This document shows positions 7,669-17,400 of a stretch of 37,837 bases of DNA, one piece after another. The DNA comes from Bacteroidaceae bacterium (GTDB lineage: Bacteria > Bacteroidota > Bacteroidia > Bacteroidales > Bacteroidaceae): positions 1 to 37,837 of the forward strand of contig JAFXTC010000043.1 in assembly GCA_017525235.1 (NCBI GenBank), given 5' to 3'. A program made the position numbers and the translations under genes. Every line of letters begins with the position of its first letter. Within the stretch, counting starts at the first letter, position 1. The notes beneath the pieces were generated by a model that worked only from the letters and a program-made list of their open reading frames with translations, was not told the DNA's origin and ran no database searches.

Positions 7669-8673
7669 TTAGTATTCTTTCAAGAATTGTCGTATCTTTT
7701 TGGATGGGATGCCATAATTGAAACCTTGCGTACTGTCATATCCTGCAAAGTTTACTGCAACAAGGTTTCCGAATTCATCTACTACAGGGCTTCCGCTGGA
7801 ACCATGTAAGGCAGGTATGCTATATAGCAATCGCTCCCCATCGCTTTTCTGAGTAACGGTGCCACTATAAATCTGTGACCGAATCTCTCCAGAAGATGTC
7901 TTGCCGATAGTAAAACCACGGTTGAAACCAATCATGTAAAGTTTCTGGTCAAGGGTGAGCGGCTTATCATCGGCTTCATCCCGGAGTGAAAAGATATATG
8001 CACCTTCTGGTGTAGTGCAGTCCTCAAGCTGAATAATGGCCAGATCAACACCATCGTTAGCTACTGCAACAAACTCACAGGGTGTTAGGTCATCCATAGA
8101 AATTACATGTTGTCCGTTGTATACAACATAGAGTTTGCTATGAATACTGACATCAGCTTCATTCATGTCCATGTCGTCTACATTCTCTAACTTTTTTGTA
8201 TATGACTTGTATTGGCTGGCTATTTGCTCTTGTATGGCTGGTTGTCCGGCATAGCTGTAATACTGTTGTGCCAGTTCCTGAATTTGCTGCTGATAATCTT
8301 CCTTAATAAACTTCTTAAGGCTTTTAAGGAACTGTTTAATATGTTCACGGCTTACTTCTGGCCTTGCCACATGATGGTTGGTCATAATTTGTCCGTCAGA
8401 GGTAAAAAAGAATCCCGTTCCTGTTGCCATGTTGCTATTGGCGGCAGCCTTTTCCTGGTTGCTGGTAAGCCCAACAAGATCACCGTCTTTATCTATATCT
8501 GCAAAGAATAATTCATCTCCAGAGGGTAGAGTAATGGAATAATAGAAGTCATTAACTATTAATACAACTCCTGAGGAGGTCATGTTATTAATCTCCTCGG
8601 AGTTCATAGGATGTTGGCATGCGGTAACACCAAGAAGTATTACCGCAGCCAATAAAAGTCGTAATAATTTCAT
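7669..8673 (-). CDS. Trypsin-like serine protease, lipoprotein
   Basis: 334 residues. The signal ends in a lipobox (GVTAC, Cys19), so it should be anchored in a periplasm-facing or outer membrane leaflet. The trypsin fold is shown by TGTGFFFTSDGQIMTNHHV (catalytic His101), GVDLAII (Asp210) and HGSSGSPVVD (Ser293 in place of the usual GNSGGP context). A 60-residue helical, Lys/Gln-rich insertion (about 105-165) separates His from Asp, and no PDZ domain follows, unlike DegP/HtrA. Probably cleaves or chaperones envelope proteins. It is the last intact gene of the operon headed at 18243, 21 bp after the preceding gene, so it may process the exported proteins encoded with it. Confidence 0.88.
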   Translation of the reverse strand: MKLLRLLLAAVILLGVTACQHPMNSEEINNMTSSGVVLIVNDFYYSITLPSGDELFFADIDKDGDLVGLTSNQEKAAANSNMATGTGFFFTSDGQIMTNHHVARPEVSREHIKQFLKSLKKFIKEDYQQQIQELAQQYYSYAGQPAIQEQIASQYKSYTKKLENVDDMDMNEADVSIHSKLYVVYNGQHVISMDDLTPCEFVAVANDGVDLAIIQLEDCTTPEGAYIFSLRDEADDKPLTLDQKLYMIGFNRGFTIGKTSSGEIRSQIYSGTVTQKSDGERLLYSIPALHGSSGSPVVDEFGNLVAVNFAGYDSTQGFNYGIPSKKIRQFLKEY

Positions 8674-8694
8674 AATTGCAATAGCATTATATGC

Positions 8695-9522
8695 TTATGC
8701 TTCTTTCTCATTCTTCATGGCATTCTCAAACTCGTCAAGATTCAGGTTGTCAACCTCTTTCTTCTTATCCTCTGGTGCCATGTTTGTCTGTTCAATTTGC
8801 TGTCCCCAAGCTTTGGATTCTGCCAGCAAGGTCTCTTCGCCTTTGGCTTTCATCGTCTCAACCTTCTCTTTGTATTCGGGAGCATCGGGCTGAATTTCCT
8901 TGATATAGATACACTTGTTGATTTTCGCAAGGGTAGCTTCGTCGAAATAATTGAGACTAGCCGGGTCCTGAATAGCTCCGTTCTTCAGGCTCTTCCATGT
9001 TTTTGAATTGGCAAGCCATTTGCCACGGATTGCTTTAACTTCCTTTATGCCTTGTGTAAACACGGCGGCACCACCCTTTACATACTTGCTGAACTTAAGT
9101 GCGTTCAGGCCAAGACCTGGTAAAGCTGCAATGGCCGTTGCTGTTGCAAGTTGTGCGTTGGTAATATCTAGAACGAGATTTACACCTTGCATAATAGCCT
9201 CTACACACTGCCAGTTTACTTGTGCACGTGTTACAAGCTCACCTTTTGAGTTGAGCATATATGCAGCTGCGTAGTATTTGCCGTTGATGAAGAGCGTGGT
9301 ATCAACAAACTGATAGCTATCCATCTGTTCCTTGTACAATTGGATATTGCGGTAGGTGGTGTCAATACAGACCAGATAGTCATCGATGGTCTTGTCGCCA
9401 GACTTTGTACCGTCCCAATCCCACTTGATTTCCTTACTTTTTTTCTCTTTAGCGGCCTGTACGGTGCTGATTGCTGTGCCCAACATAAAAAGAGCTAGTG
9501 CTGCGAATAAAATCTTTTTCAT
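8695..9522 (-). CDS. Exported protein of unknown function (operon member)
   Basis: 275 residues with a signal peptide (MKKILFAALALFMLGTAISTVQAA). Lys-rich start of the mature chain, a WDWDG motif near 35, an Ala/Leu-rich segment at about 117-145 that could be amphipathic or membrane-active, and a highly charged C-terminal helix. I recognise no family. Placed between an exported beta-sandwich protein and the lipoprotein protease in the tubulin-like gene operon (gaps 63 and 21 bp). Confidence 0.75.
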   Translation of the reverse strand: MKKILFAALALFMLGTAISTVQAAKEKKSKEIKWDWDGTKSGDKTIDDYLVCIDTTYRNIQLYKEQMDSYQFVDTTLFINGKYYAAAYMLNSKGELVTRAQVNWQCVEAIMQGVNLVLDITNAQLATATAIAALPGLGLNALKFSKYVKGGAAVFTQGIKEVKAIRGKWLANSKTWKSLKNGAIQDPASLNYFDEATLAKINKCIYIKEIQPDAPEYKEKVETMKAKGEETLLAESKAWGQQIEQTNMAPEDKKKEVDNLNLDEFENAMKNEKEA

Positions 9523-9585
9523 GACAGTTAAATTTTTTAATGAATAATGAATATTGAATAATTATAAAAATGATATTATTTGATA

Positions 9586-10662
9586 TTAAATGACAATATG
9601 AATAGTTTCCATATCAGGACTTATATAGTGAGCTCCCTTCTTTTCTCCATCAACATAAATGTATTTCATATCATCAGGTACCACAATCTGGAATGTACCA
9701 TCAGCTTTAACCTTACCAATGAGTTCACTTTGGTGAGGGTTGATTTTACTGGTAGGAGATGCATAGACACTCAGGGTGTTGAAGGGTACGGCAGCATATT
9801 CGTTCTTGAAACTCACGTGACCTGTAATCTGCTGACGCTTTCTTGTAATGGTGTCGGTAACAGTTTCCTGTGCCATTGGATGTTTTACGAGGCGGTCGTG
9901 TACCTGTTGCTTAATTTCCTTGAATCCCTCAATTTCAGGATACTGCGAAACAAGCTTGTTGGCAATGTTGTATTCTCCGCTAAGTACTTTGTAGGTTTCT
10001 GCACTTGTAAATCCATGTTCTGCCTCAGCCTTGTTCACCAGGGTGTCTGCCTTTTCGCGGAAAAAAGTCATTTTGCGAATTCCTGCCAGATGGTTTCTCT
10101 CTTCGTATATAGCATCCCGTTCTGCCTGTGGGCAATCATTGTGAGCAATGGCTTGGTCATAAGCGGTTACAGCGGCAAGGAAGTAGCTACTTTCAGTATG
10201 TGACGGGTAGTTTTTCCGATACTCCCTTGCAATGTCAATGAGTTCTTCAAATGTGGTAGCGATGGTGGGTACATCAAGCGTTATCTGATATACATTTTTG
10301 CTTTCGATGGGAATGGGATTACCCTCTTCATCTTTAAGGTAGTCGGCAAAAACGATTTCGCCAGAAGGAAAGTTTTCGTGACGGAACTTCAATTTTTTTG
10401 TACCAGGATAAACCCACACCTTATACTCTGGAGGGAGATATTCCTGTTCTCCTACCATATAAGTATTACTAAACTGGATGTTTTTGACCATAGGAACCAC
10501 AATGCGGACAAGTGCACACTCTACACCATCGGGACTCAAACGAGGGTTGGTTCGAGCGGCCAAGTCGCTTTGCATCCATTTGATGCTTTGTACTTTAATT
10601 TCTTGTGCTGACACTTGAAAGAGACTGGTCTGCAGCAAAAGAAGGAGAAGAATTTTTTTCAT
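9586..10662 (-). CDS. Exported two-domain protein with C-terminal beta-sandwich
   Basis: 358 residues, signal peptide MKKILLLLLLQTSLFQVSA. The N-terminal part (QSDLAARTNPRLSPDGVECALVRI, then a YKVWVYPGTKKLKFRH strand region) matches my memory of a Bacteroidales periplasmic module often placed before PEGA-like or other domains. A helical, TPR-like middle (about 150-260, for example SSYFLAAVTAYDQAI) follows, then a C-terminal domain (GHVSFKNEYAAVPFNTLSVY ... DGTFQIVVPD) resembling carboxypeptidase-regulatory beta-sandwiches. Probably a periplasmic scaffold or binding protein. Its truncated paralogue is at 7455-7640. Confidence 0.78.
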   Translation of the reverse strand: MKKILLLLLLQTSLFQVSAQEIKVQSIKWMQSDLAARTNPRLSPDGVECALVRIVVPMVKNIQFSNTYMVGEQEYLPPEYKVWVYPGTKKLKFRHENFPSGEIVFADYLKDEEGNPIPIESKNVYQITLDVPTIATTFEELIDIAREYRKNYPSHTESSYFLAAVTAYDQAIAHNDCPQAERDAIYEERNHLAGIRKMTFFREKADTLVNKAEAEHGFTSAETYKVLSGEYNIANKLVSQYPEIEGFKEIKQQVHDRLVKHPMAQETVTDTITRKRQQITGHVSFKNEYAAVPFNTLSVYASPTSKINPHQSELIGKVKADGTFQIVVPDDMKYIYVDGEKKGAHYISPDMETIHIVI

Positions 10663-10697
10663 GAAGATGAAATAATAAAATGTTCGACTGCATGAGA

Positions 10698-11699
10698 TTA
10701 ATCGTCGTCAAGGTCAAAGTCGGCCAGACTAAACACCTGGCTTTTAGGGATTGGAGTTTTCTGTCCGCTTCCAGATTGATCGAAGGCGTCAGGTTGCCAG
10801 GTGCGTACATGAATCTGTGGATGCTGCTCGTCTCGGAAGTCCCAAAGCAAGAAGACATAACCATCATCGTGGTAGCCTGGGGTTCCGTTCTTGTTGTATG
10901 TGCTCCATCCTTGATGCAAAGTGACACCATAGAAATCTGTTTTGACAGGATGCCTCATGACATCTATTCCATCAAAGCTGACATCTATACGCCCTTTGCT
11001 GTCAAAGATGGCAAAAAGGCTATTCAGATATTCACGTTTACCTTGTTTCTTGTAAGTGATTTTGTCTGGCAATTTGATGCCGTCTTTGGTGCGCTGAGAA
11101 ACCACTTTACCAGTAATGATAAGGGCATCGTCGCTGAAAATCTCCTCAAGAAAATACTTGTTTTTCTCGTTGTAGGCCGTGCGGAAACGCTCCACATAGT
11201 CGAGAATGAGCTGACGGCGACGTAAGTCGGTCATCTCTAAATTACTTTTAATGACTTGCATGTAAAGTTGCTGGTCGATAGTAAGATGGAAACTTTCAAC
11301 GTGTCCTTTGCGATTGAAGTCTATTACGGCTTCATGATATTCACGTTCGTTGAATTTGCCACCAATCGGGCGCATCATCAAAGGAATATTGCGAACCTGC
11401 CATCCTGTTGAGGTGGTGAGGGCGCGCAGAACTAGTGACTGATCTTCACATTGAAAGGGTGTGTTTTCCCACAACATACTCAAAGAGGTGCTGACGTCAT
11501 CACTTAAGTGCATTTCCGTGGTGTTGAGTTCACGACCAGCAGCCTGGGCGGCATTTGCTTCGTCAAGCAAAACTCCCACAGTGGCTTCCATTGCAGCCTG
11601 AATGTTGGAATCATCAACATCGGTAATCTGAACTTGTATGTTATCTGCTTGTGCTGTTAATGTAACTGCCAGTGCAAATAGTGTAAGAAATCTTTTCAT
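10698..11699 (-). CDS. Exported protein with NTF2/SnoaL-like domain
   Basis: 333 residues, signal peptide ending near 18 (LTAQA). Residues about 165-310 look like an NTF2/SnoaL cone fold: YVERFRTAYNEKNKYFLEEIFSDDALIITG, a short helix (KREYLNSLFAIFD), then strands with DGIDVMRHP, FYGVTLHQGW and GYVFLLWDF. The N-terminal 150 residues are not recognised. NTF2-like domains bind small ligands or mediate dimerisation, so no reaction is proposed. It lies inside the tubulin-like gene operon, 42 and 35 bp from its neighbours. Confidence 0.78.
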   Translation of the reverse strand: MKRFLTLFALAVTLTAQADNIQVQITDVDDSNIQAAMEATVGVLLDEANAAQAAGRELNTTEMHLSDDVSTSLSMLWENTPFQCEDQSLVLRALTTSTGWQVRNIPLMMRPIGGKFNEREYHEAVIDFNRKGHVESFHLTIDQQLYMQVIKSNLEMTDLRRRQLILDYVERFRTAYNEKNKYFLEEIFSDDALIITGKVVSQRTKDGIKLPDKITYKKQGKREYLNSLFAIFDSKGRIDVSFDGIDVMRHPVKTDFYGVTLHQGWSTYNKNGTPGYHDDGYVFLLWDFRDEQHPQIHVRTWQPDAFDQSGSGQKTPIPKSQVFSLADFDLDDD

Positions 11700-11741
11700 T
11701 TGTTGTAATAGAGTTATTTGATTATCTTATATTGTTTCCTA

Positions 11742-12503
11742 TTATTTGAATTGCAGCCAGATGGCTCCGCAGTCAGGATAGTTTTTTACGTTATCTTCGG
11801 CATGAGTTTTAAGATTCATGAGCTTACCATCAGCTTCGCGACGTAAGGCTGCTACAATACTGCCCTCGCGATTATAGACTAGCAGATGACAAACCCCTTC
11901 TGCAGGCATTGTTTTCTTTTTGCCATACCCAGACACACGGCCAGCTTGCTCAAGGTTTGTGATATATCCTTCTACTTCGCTGAACTTAGTGATGGTAATC
12001 AGTTGTTGTTCTTCTGGTGTGAGGGTAATGGCTGTTCTTAGTTCTTCTACAGAGGTGATGGTAGGAATTTCTGATGTTACAGGCTGAACGTCTCCGTCTT
12101 GCGGTGTCGCTGTTTCTGTGTTCTTTGCTGCAATAACCATTGTCCCACTATCTAAAGTTACTGATATAATATCACTTTTCTTGACATAAAGGAAAGCACG
12201 ATGATACTGCCCGCGCATTGTTTTAATCGGGGTAAAATGCTGCTTGGCATTTATGATGTAAGCATTTACATCTCCATCCTTATTTTGGTTGGACATCCAA
12301 TCGGCCACCGTCATCTCCAAAATGGCTTGTGCACCGCTAAGTGCTTCTGCTTCATTCAGCATTGTTGCTTCCGCATAAAGGTAATCCTTGCTGAGTTTGA
12401 TACGATTAATCTCCTTGGCTTCATCGCTTTGCGCCATCATGGGCATTGCAACCAGTGAAAATAACCATAGGATAAGTATCTGTACGTTCTGAAGTGTTTT
12501 CAT
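11742..12503 (-). CDS. Exported protein of unknown function (operon member)
   Basis: 253 residues, signal peptide ending near MPMMAQ (residue 25). The mature start (SDEAKEINRIKLSKDYLYAEAT) and a following ALSGAQAILEMTVADW helix recall periplasmic LPP20/FlgO-like modules of Bacteroidales, but this is from memory only. A Thr/Pro-rich linker near 130-150 separates it from a second small domain. Its ATG overlaps the stop of the upstream gene by 4 bp (ATGA), which implies translational coupling. Confidence 0.75.
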   Translation of the reverse strand: MKTLQNVQILILWLFSLVAMPMMAQSDEAKEINRIKLSKDYLYAEATMLNEAEALSGAQAILEMTVADWMSNQNKDGDVNAYIINAKQHFTPIKTMRGQYHRAFLYVKKSDIISVTLDSGTMVIAAKNTETATPQDGDVQPVTSEIPTITSVEELRTAITLTPEEQQLITITKFSEVEGYITNLEQAGRVSGYGKKKTMPAEGVCHLLVYNREGSIVAALRREADGKLMNLKTHAEDNVKNYPDCGAIWLQFK

Positions 12504-13450
12504 TGGGATGTTTTTATTTTATATTTTGGATGATTGGTTTTTTCTGTGTACTGTTTGTAGAGATTTGCCACATTGTGTGTGGGAATGTAGCCATTGAGAC
12601 GTGCCTTTAGTACAACTGTTGAGTCTGATACGAAGCGATTGGGAATGATTATGGAAAGCATGTGATTGTACTTCAGTTCCTTTTGTTCCGCAATCAGTAA
12701 CATTTTAAGGCCATCCTCACGTTCTTCCTCAATACCGCAATAGACATGCATTTTCCGTGAACGGCAAAAGTTAATCCATTGTGAGAGGGAAACTAAGAAT
12801 CCTTTGCTGCTGAAATCAAAAAGTGACAGATCAATGTACAGTCGGTGATCATGTTCAATGAGACCATGTAAAAGATTACAGGCAGAAAGGTCATGGTGTC
12901 GATCAGAGAAAACAGGAATGAAATGTCCGTCTTTGTCCTGCTCGTAAAAAAGAGCATCGTTAAGTGATTCAAGATGATAGCTTTTACTTGCTGTTGTCCA
13001 TACGCCATCAAATAGTTTTCCGAGATTAGAGGGTACCTGCGGAAGGGTAAATCCCTTAGGCTGTTGTTGTATTTCTGCAGGAAGACCATCAACCAACTGA
13101 CGTTGGGACATACCGCGAATAAGAGTGTTTTGTGCTGGAAAGGCGATACATACAAAGGGTTCTGTACCGCGAGACCATGTCATCTCGTAATATCCTTCAC
13201 CATTTTGAATGTCAACATTAAAGGTATCCGGCAACTGTAGCAAATCTTCTGGTTTTCCAAGTCGGAATAGAACTTTGTCATCATTCAGGCGCTGATTGAC
13301 AAGCTGGGGTAACTTCATGGCAGCCAGTTCGCGTGAATACCGTTTTGCAAAAGCGAGCAACTGTGATGATATGTCCGCAGAATATTCCGTCTGCCCTTTT
13401 GCGAAGAGGGCAGACAGAATAAATAAACTTATCAAGAATAGTTGCTTCAT
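12500..13450 (-). CDS. Exported protein of unknown function (operon member)
   Basis: 316 residues, signal peptide MKQLFLISLFILSALFAKG. Mature chain has mixed alpha/beta composition with segments such as PFVCIAFPAQNTLIRGMS and YIDLSLFDFSSKGF; no active site is visible to me. It starts 11 bp after the zinc-ribbon membrane protein gene and overlaps the next gene by 4 bp, so it is firmly inside the operon. Confidence 0.75.
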   Translation of the reverse strand: MKQLFLISLFILSALFAKGQTEYSADISSQLLAFAKRYSRELAAMKLPQLVNQRLNDDKVLFRLGKPEDLLQLPDTFNVDIQNGEGYYEMTWSRGTEPFVCIAFPAQNTLIRGMSQRQLVDGLPAEIQQQPKGFTLPQVPSNLGKLFDGVWTTASKSYHLESLNDALFYEQDKDGHFIPVFSDRHHDLSACNLLHGLIEHDHRLYIDLSLFDFSSKGFLVSLSQWINFCRSRKMHVYCGIEEEREDGLKMLLIAEQKELKYNHMLSIIIPNRFVSDSTVVLKARLNGYIPTHNVANLYKQYTEKTNHPKYKIKTSQ

Positions 13451-13461
13451 TATTGGATTTT

Positions 13462-14385
13462 TTATGGGCGTCCTAAAAGAAGGCTTCCTTTAAGGCTACC
13501 GTCTGCGCCAAACCATTTGGCAGTTTCAACATGTCCTTGATAGAACAAGCCGCTTACGTAGTCACCAGCTTCTGCTACACGTCCTTTTGAGTCGCGGCTG
13601 TCGATAGCATGGGAACTCTTGAAAGTGAGAGTGCCAGTGCCGTGAGGCAGTCCATTTCGCATTTCACCTTTATAGATAGCATAGCCAAAATTCTTTGTGC
13701 TGGTCATGGATGTGTTGTTACCACTGGTCTGTTGGCGTTTCTTCGCAGCCTCAGCTTCAGCCTTTGCTTTTGCCTCAGCTTCAGCTGCAGCTTTTGCTTC
13801 TTCCTCTGCCTTTGCTGCTGCTTCTGCTTCAGCCTTTGCTTTTGCCTCTTCCTCGGCTTTAGCTTTAGCTTCTGCTTCAGCCTTTGCTTTTGCCTCAGCT
13901 TCGTCGTCTTCCACTTTCACCTTGCAACGTGCCTTCAGTAAATTATTCTCTTCGATAGAGAGAACGATAGTCGTCTCACCCTTTTTGAGAGATTGAACTT
14001 CACCTCCATTGTTTACCGTTACAATAGTCTCGTCGTTAGACTTCCATGTGTAAGTGACTTTTGCATCAGCTGGTTCTACGGAGGCAACGAGAAGAGCGCG
14101 TTGACCTGGCTGTAAAACTAACTCTTTTTGATCAAGACTAATCTTATAGTCTTTTGGATTGGGACCGCTGATAAACTTCCAGATACCGAAGCCTGCGCCA
14201 CCAAGTACAACAACAACAGCGGCAACGATGGCTGCATACTTGCCAATAGGTGTTTTTCTTACTTCGACAATCATGTCAGATCCACATTTTGGACATTTCA
14301 GTTCCTCACCTTCGGCAATCTCGAACTCTGTACCATTGTTGGAATGGTCACAGTTGCCGATGTTCATGCATTTATATTTTTTCAT
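13462..14385 (-). CDS. Membrane protein: zinc ribbon, TM, Ig-like domain, Ala/Glu/Lys helix, MORN-like repeats
   Basis: 307 residues in clear blocks. Residues 1-45 hold a zinc ribbon (C6, C12, C31, C34 in CMNIGNC ... CPKCG), followed by one TM helix (about 49-70, AAIVAAVVVVLGGAGFGIW). Residues about 78-158 resemble a Big_2-type Ig-like domain (LVLQPGQRALLVASVEPADA ... VTVNNGGEV). Residues about 159-217 are almost only Ala, Glu, Lys (AKAEAEAKAKAEEE-type), a long single helix or coiled coil. The C-terminus has MORN-like turns (YKGEMRNGLPHGTGTLTF). The ribbon should be cytoplasmic and the rest periplasmic. The same style of N-terminal ribbon is found in Ter-type stress systems, an inference from memory. 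It follows the tubulin-like gene by 50 bp and could couple it to the envelope. Confidence 0.85.
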   Translation of the reverse strand: MKKYKCMNIGNCDHSNNGTEFEIAEGEELKCPKCGSDMIVEVRKTPIGKYAAIVAAVVVVLGGAGFGIWKFISGPNPKDYKISLDQKELVLQPGQRALLVASVEPADAKVTYTWKSNDETIVTVNNGGEVQSLKKGETTIVLSIEENNLLKARCKVKVEDDEAEAKAKAEAEAKAKAEEEAKAKAEAEAAAKAEEEAKAAAEAEAKAKAEAEAAKKRQQTSGNNTSMTSTKNFGYAIYKGEMRNGLPHGTGTLTFKSSHAIDSRDSKGRVAEAGDYVSGLFYQGHVETAKWFGADGSLKGSLLLGRP

Positions 14386-14435
14386 ATTTCTTGATTTGAA
14401 ATTATATTATACATTATTATATTTAGTGCCAATCT

Positions 14436-17400
14436 TTAAACCTTGGGATTGTATGCCAGTACTATCTCAACAGCCTTCTTCGTCCAATCTACAAAGTCGT
14501 TGTAGGGTTTGGGCTTCTTAGGATTCTCGCTCTGCATCACTGCTGCAATTTGCGTCATGATAGCTTGTTGAATCTCCTTCTTCTTGGCCTCAACATTTGA
14601 ACGTACGTTACAGTCTACTTCAGCAAATGCTGCCTGAATGGTTTCGTTGAAAAGCTTGGCTACTTGGGTCTTGCGCTCTGTGACAAGACGGTCGTCGTAA
14701 GGAATCTCCGTGAACATTCGATGTCCCCAAGGCTTGACTGCAGCATTGCCGAAGAAGTCCTTTTCGCCTACGCCGTATTCTTCACTGGCATCGTCTTTGA
14801 TGAACTTCTCCAAGCCCAATAACACAATGAGTTGTGGAGCCACGTCCTCACGTAGTTCGGCAGCAGTCTTTGCCGGACGTGCGAAGAGCGAATGGAAATC
14901 TCCGTCTTTGCCCTCACTGACGAGCACAATTTTGTTCTTGGGATCTTCATTGATGAGTTTGCTATATTCGGCCTGCAACATGGGTACGGCACTGATAGCG
15001 CGCATGGGGAAACCGTTTACGAGTGTCATTACCGAAATCTCGTTCTGATTAGGATTGTTGGTGTCCACAATTACGTTGGCACCTTCTCCACCACTGATGT
15101 TGGCTAGGATAGCGTTCTTCAGGTCATCGGCAAAGGTTACCAACTCGGGTTCCTTACTGGCAGGCAGGTTCACCAATATACGCTTGATGAGAATGTTGAC
15201 ACCCAACTCTGGTGTAGGCGTATTGTCATTCTTTTGGCGTATTTGGTTCATATCAATTTCTGTAAAGATACCGCTGGCAGTTACAATGTCACCGGCAAAC
15301 TTGTTCAGTTCTTGTGGGCTGTTGCCATACTTCTGGTAGAGACGTTCCATGATGGGCATACCCAGAATCTTATCTTGTTGCTCGATGCAGAGCTTATCGT
15401 GGAATGACTTGATTTGCTCATAGACGGGACCCAACAAAGCCTGTGATAGTACCTTGTTGTTCATGCGCTGTACGTTGGTAAAACGCTTGTCGCCTTCCAG
15501 TGCGTCAACAATGGCCTGACGAACCTGGCCACCAATGCTGTCCATGCGTTCTTGATCTACGAGCAGACGTTTCTCTAAATTCTGCATGCGCTTACGGTTA
15601 TAAAACTCGATAACGGGCAGATTCATGTTTTCTGTTCCGTCGCGGGTATCGTCGTCATCGACTAGAGAGAGATCTGCTAATGCGCTCATGCGTTCCTTGG
15701 CAAACTTCACTAGTTCGTCTACCTGATTCTTGAAGCCTAGTACGCGGTTATTCAAGTCTTGGAAGCGTTGTTCCAGAGCTTGGCATAAAGGCTGCGAGAA
15801 CAGGCGCATAGCTGCCAGTTCGGTCTTCTGACTGTAGAGCGTGACGCTCAATTCTACAACGCGCTGGAAACGATTGTTAAACGTCGCGGCACGTACGATG
15901 GCGTTAGAATTCAGATAGTCGGCCACGGTGCTCTGTATATTTTGCTCGTTAGCTTTAATCTTCTGTTCTAGATCGGGAATGTCCTTTTCTACAAACTTCT
16001 GTGTCTCGGCACAAATCTGTGTGTATAGCTTCGCAGTAATCTCTTCCAGTGTGGTTAGTGACAATTTACCTAGCGACCACTGCTCAAAGAAGTAGTTCTC
16101 TACCTTCTCGGCAATCTGCTTCGAGTAAGCTTCTTGAATAGAAGCGGCTTTGTCGTTGAAGAAGTTCTCAACACCTTTACCGCGGAAACCACTTTCGTAG
16201 CCACCACGACAAAGTTCAATGAGTTTGGGAAACTCATTCTTGGCACCGCGAGCTACTTTTTGCCATGCATCAATGCACGGGCGCCAATATGTGCTGAAGT
16301 CACCTTCTTTCCATTTTTCCTTCGAATCGCCTTCAAGTATGTATTTCTGTAGCAAAAAATAGGGACGGCTCAACTTCCAACTTTCACGGCGACCTTCGTC
16401 CTTAACATAAGACACGGCATCAAAAGGCAACGGTTCGTCGCGGTAGCCTTGCTGAGCATTCCAGTTACCATATTTGAACTGCATCAAAGCCGAGCACCCC
16501 AAAGTATAGGCAATGTGCTCCTGTAATGAACTTTCCGGCACAACGATGCGTTTGATACCAAATGAACCCACCGAACGAGTACGTACGGGAATAGGGCTTG
16601 CCAGTTCTGGGTCAGCAGTCTCGTCATATTCATCGCGGTTTCCTGAAAGGTTTTCGAATGTTACAAAACGTCCGAAGTTCTGCTTGGCATCGCCGCCAGG
16701 CATAAATACCCATGCATAAATGAAGTTGGCAACCAACTCTGCAAGCTCAACAGGCTCTGTGATGGTGAAGCCCTTGTCATTCTTGTTCGAATAAAGCACT
16801 AGACCACTACCTATCTTTACATCCTGAGGAATACGTCCAGCACGAACGTTCTCGGGAGTCGGATTTTCGTAAGTAAGGTATGTACGTCCATATTCTACGC
16901 TACTTGTCACATCGAATGGGGGAGTCAGTGTTTTTGTTCCCCATTCTAAGTTATAATGGCTTGCGAATAAGCTGTTCAGTTCTTCCAAGGCACCGAATCC
17001 GTTGGCCTTGTAGCGACCGGAATTCCATCCAGCTTTTGGCGTGTTCTCCGGAATCTGGCAGAAAGTAATAATGTTGAACTGCTTTTCGTTGAAGCTATGC
17101 TCAAAGAACCATTTGCGGGTTTGAACCACGGCATCGACAATCGAACCGGAACCTGTACCACCAGCCAGACCTGCGAAAATGTACACGTTAATCTCACCGT
17201 TCACCTCTTTCTTTTTCACTTCTTCGACAGTGGTGTTCAGTTTGAATAGATAGGCCTCGATATTTGCTGCAAAAAGGATGCGGCCTGCACGACGCTTCTG
17301 GTCGGCAGCAGCACCAACAGGGCATACGGCGCTCTGTGTCTCGCCTACATTACCAAGCAAACCATGCAATTTGGGATAGGCAGTGGGGTTCGAGAATATA

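Noticed and set aside
9580-10203. 207-codon frame on the plus strand
   Set aside because: Antisense to the exported protein at 9586-10662, which has a signal peptide, operon position and a paralogue.
13609-13996. Ser/Phe/Cys- or Ala/Ser-rich plus-strand frames
   Set aside because: They are antisense readings of the Ala/Glu/Lys repeat of the zinc-ribbon membrane protein.
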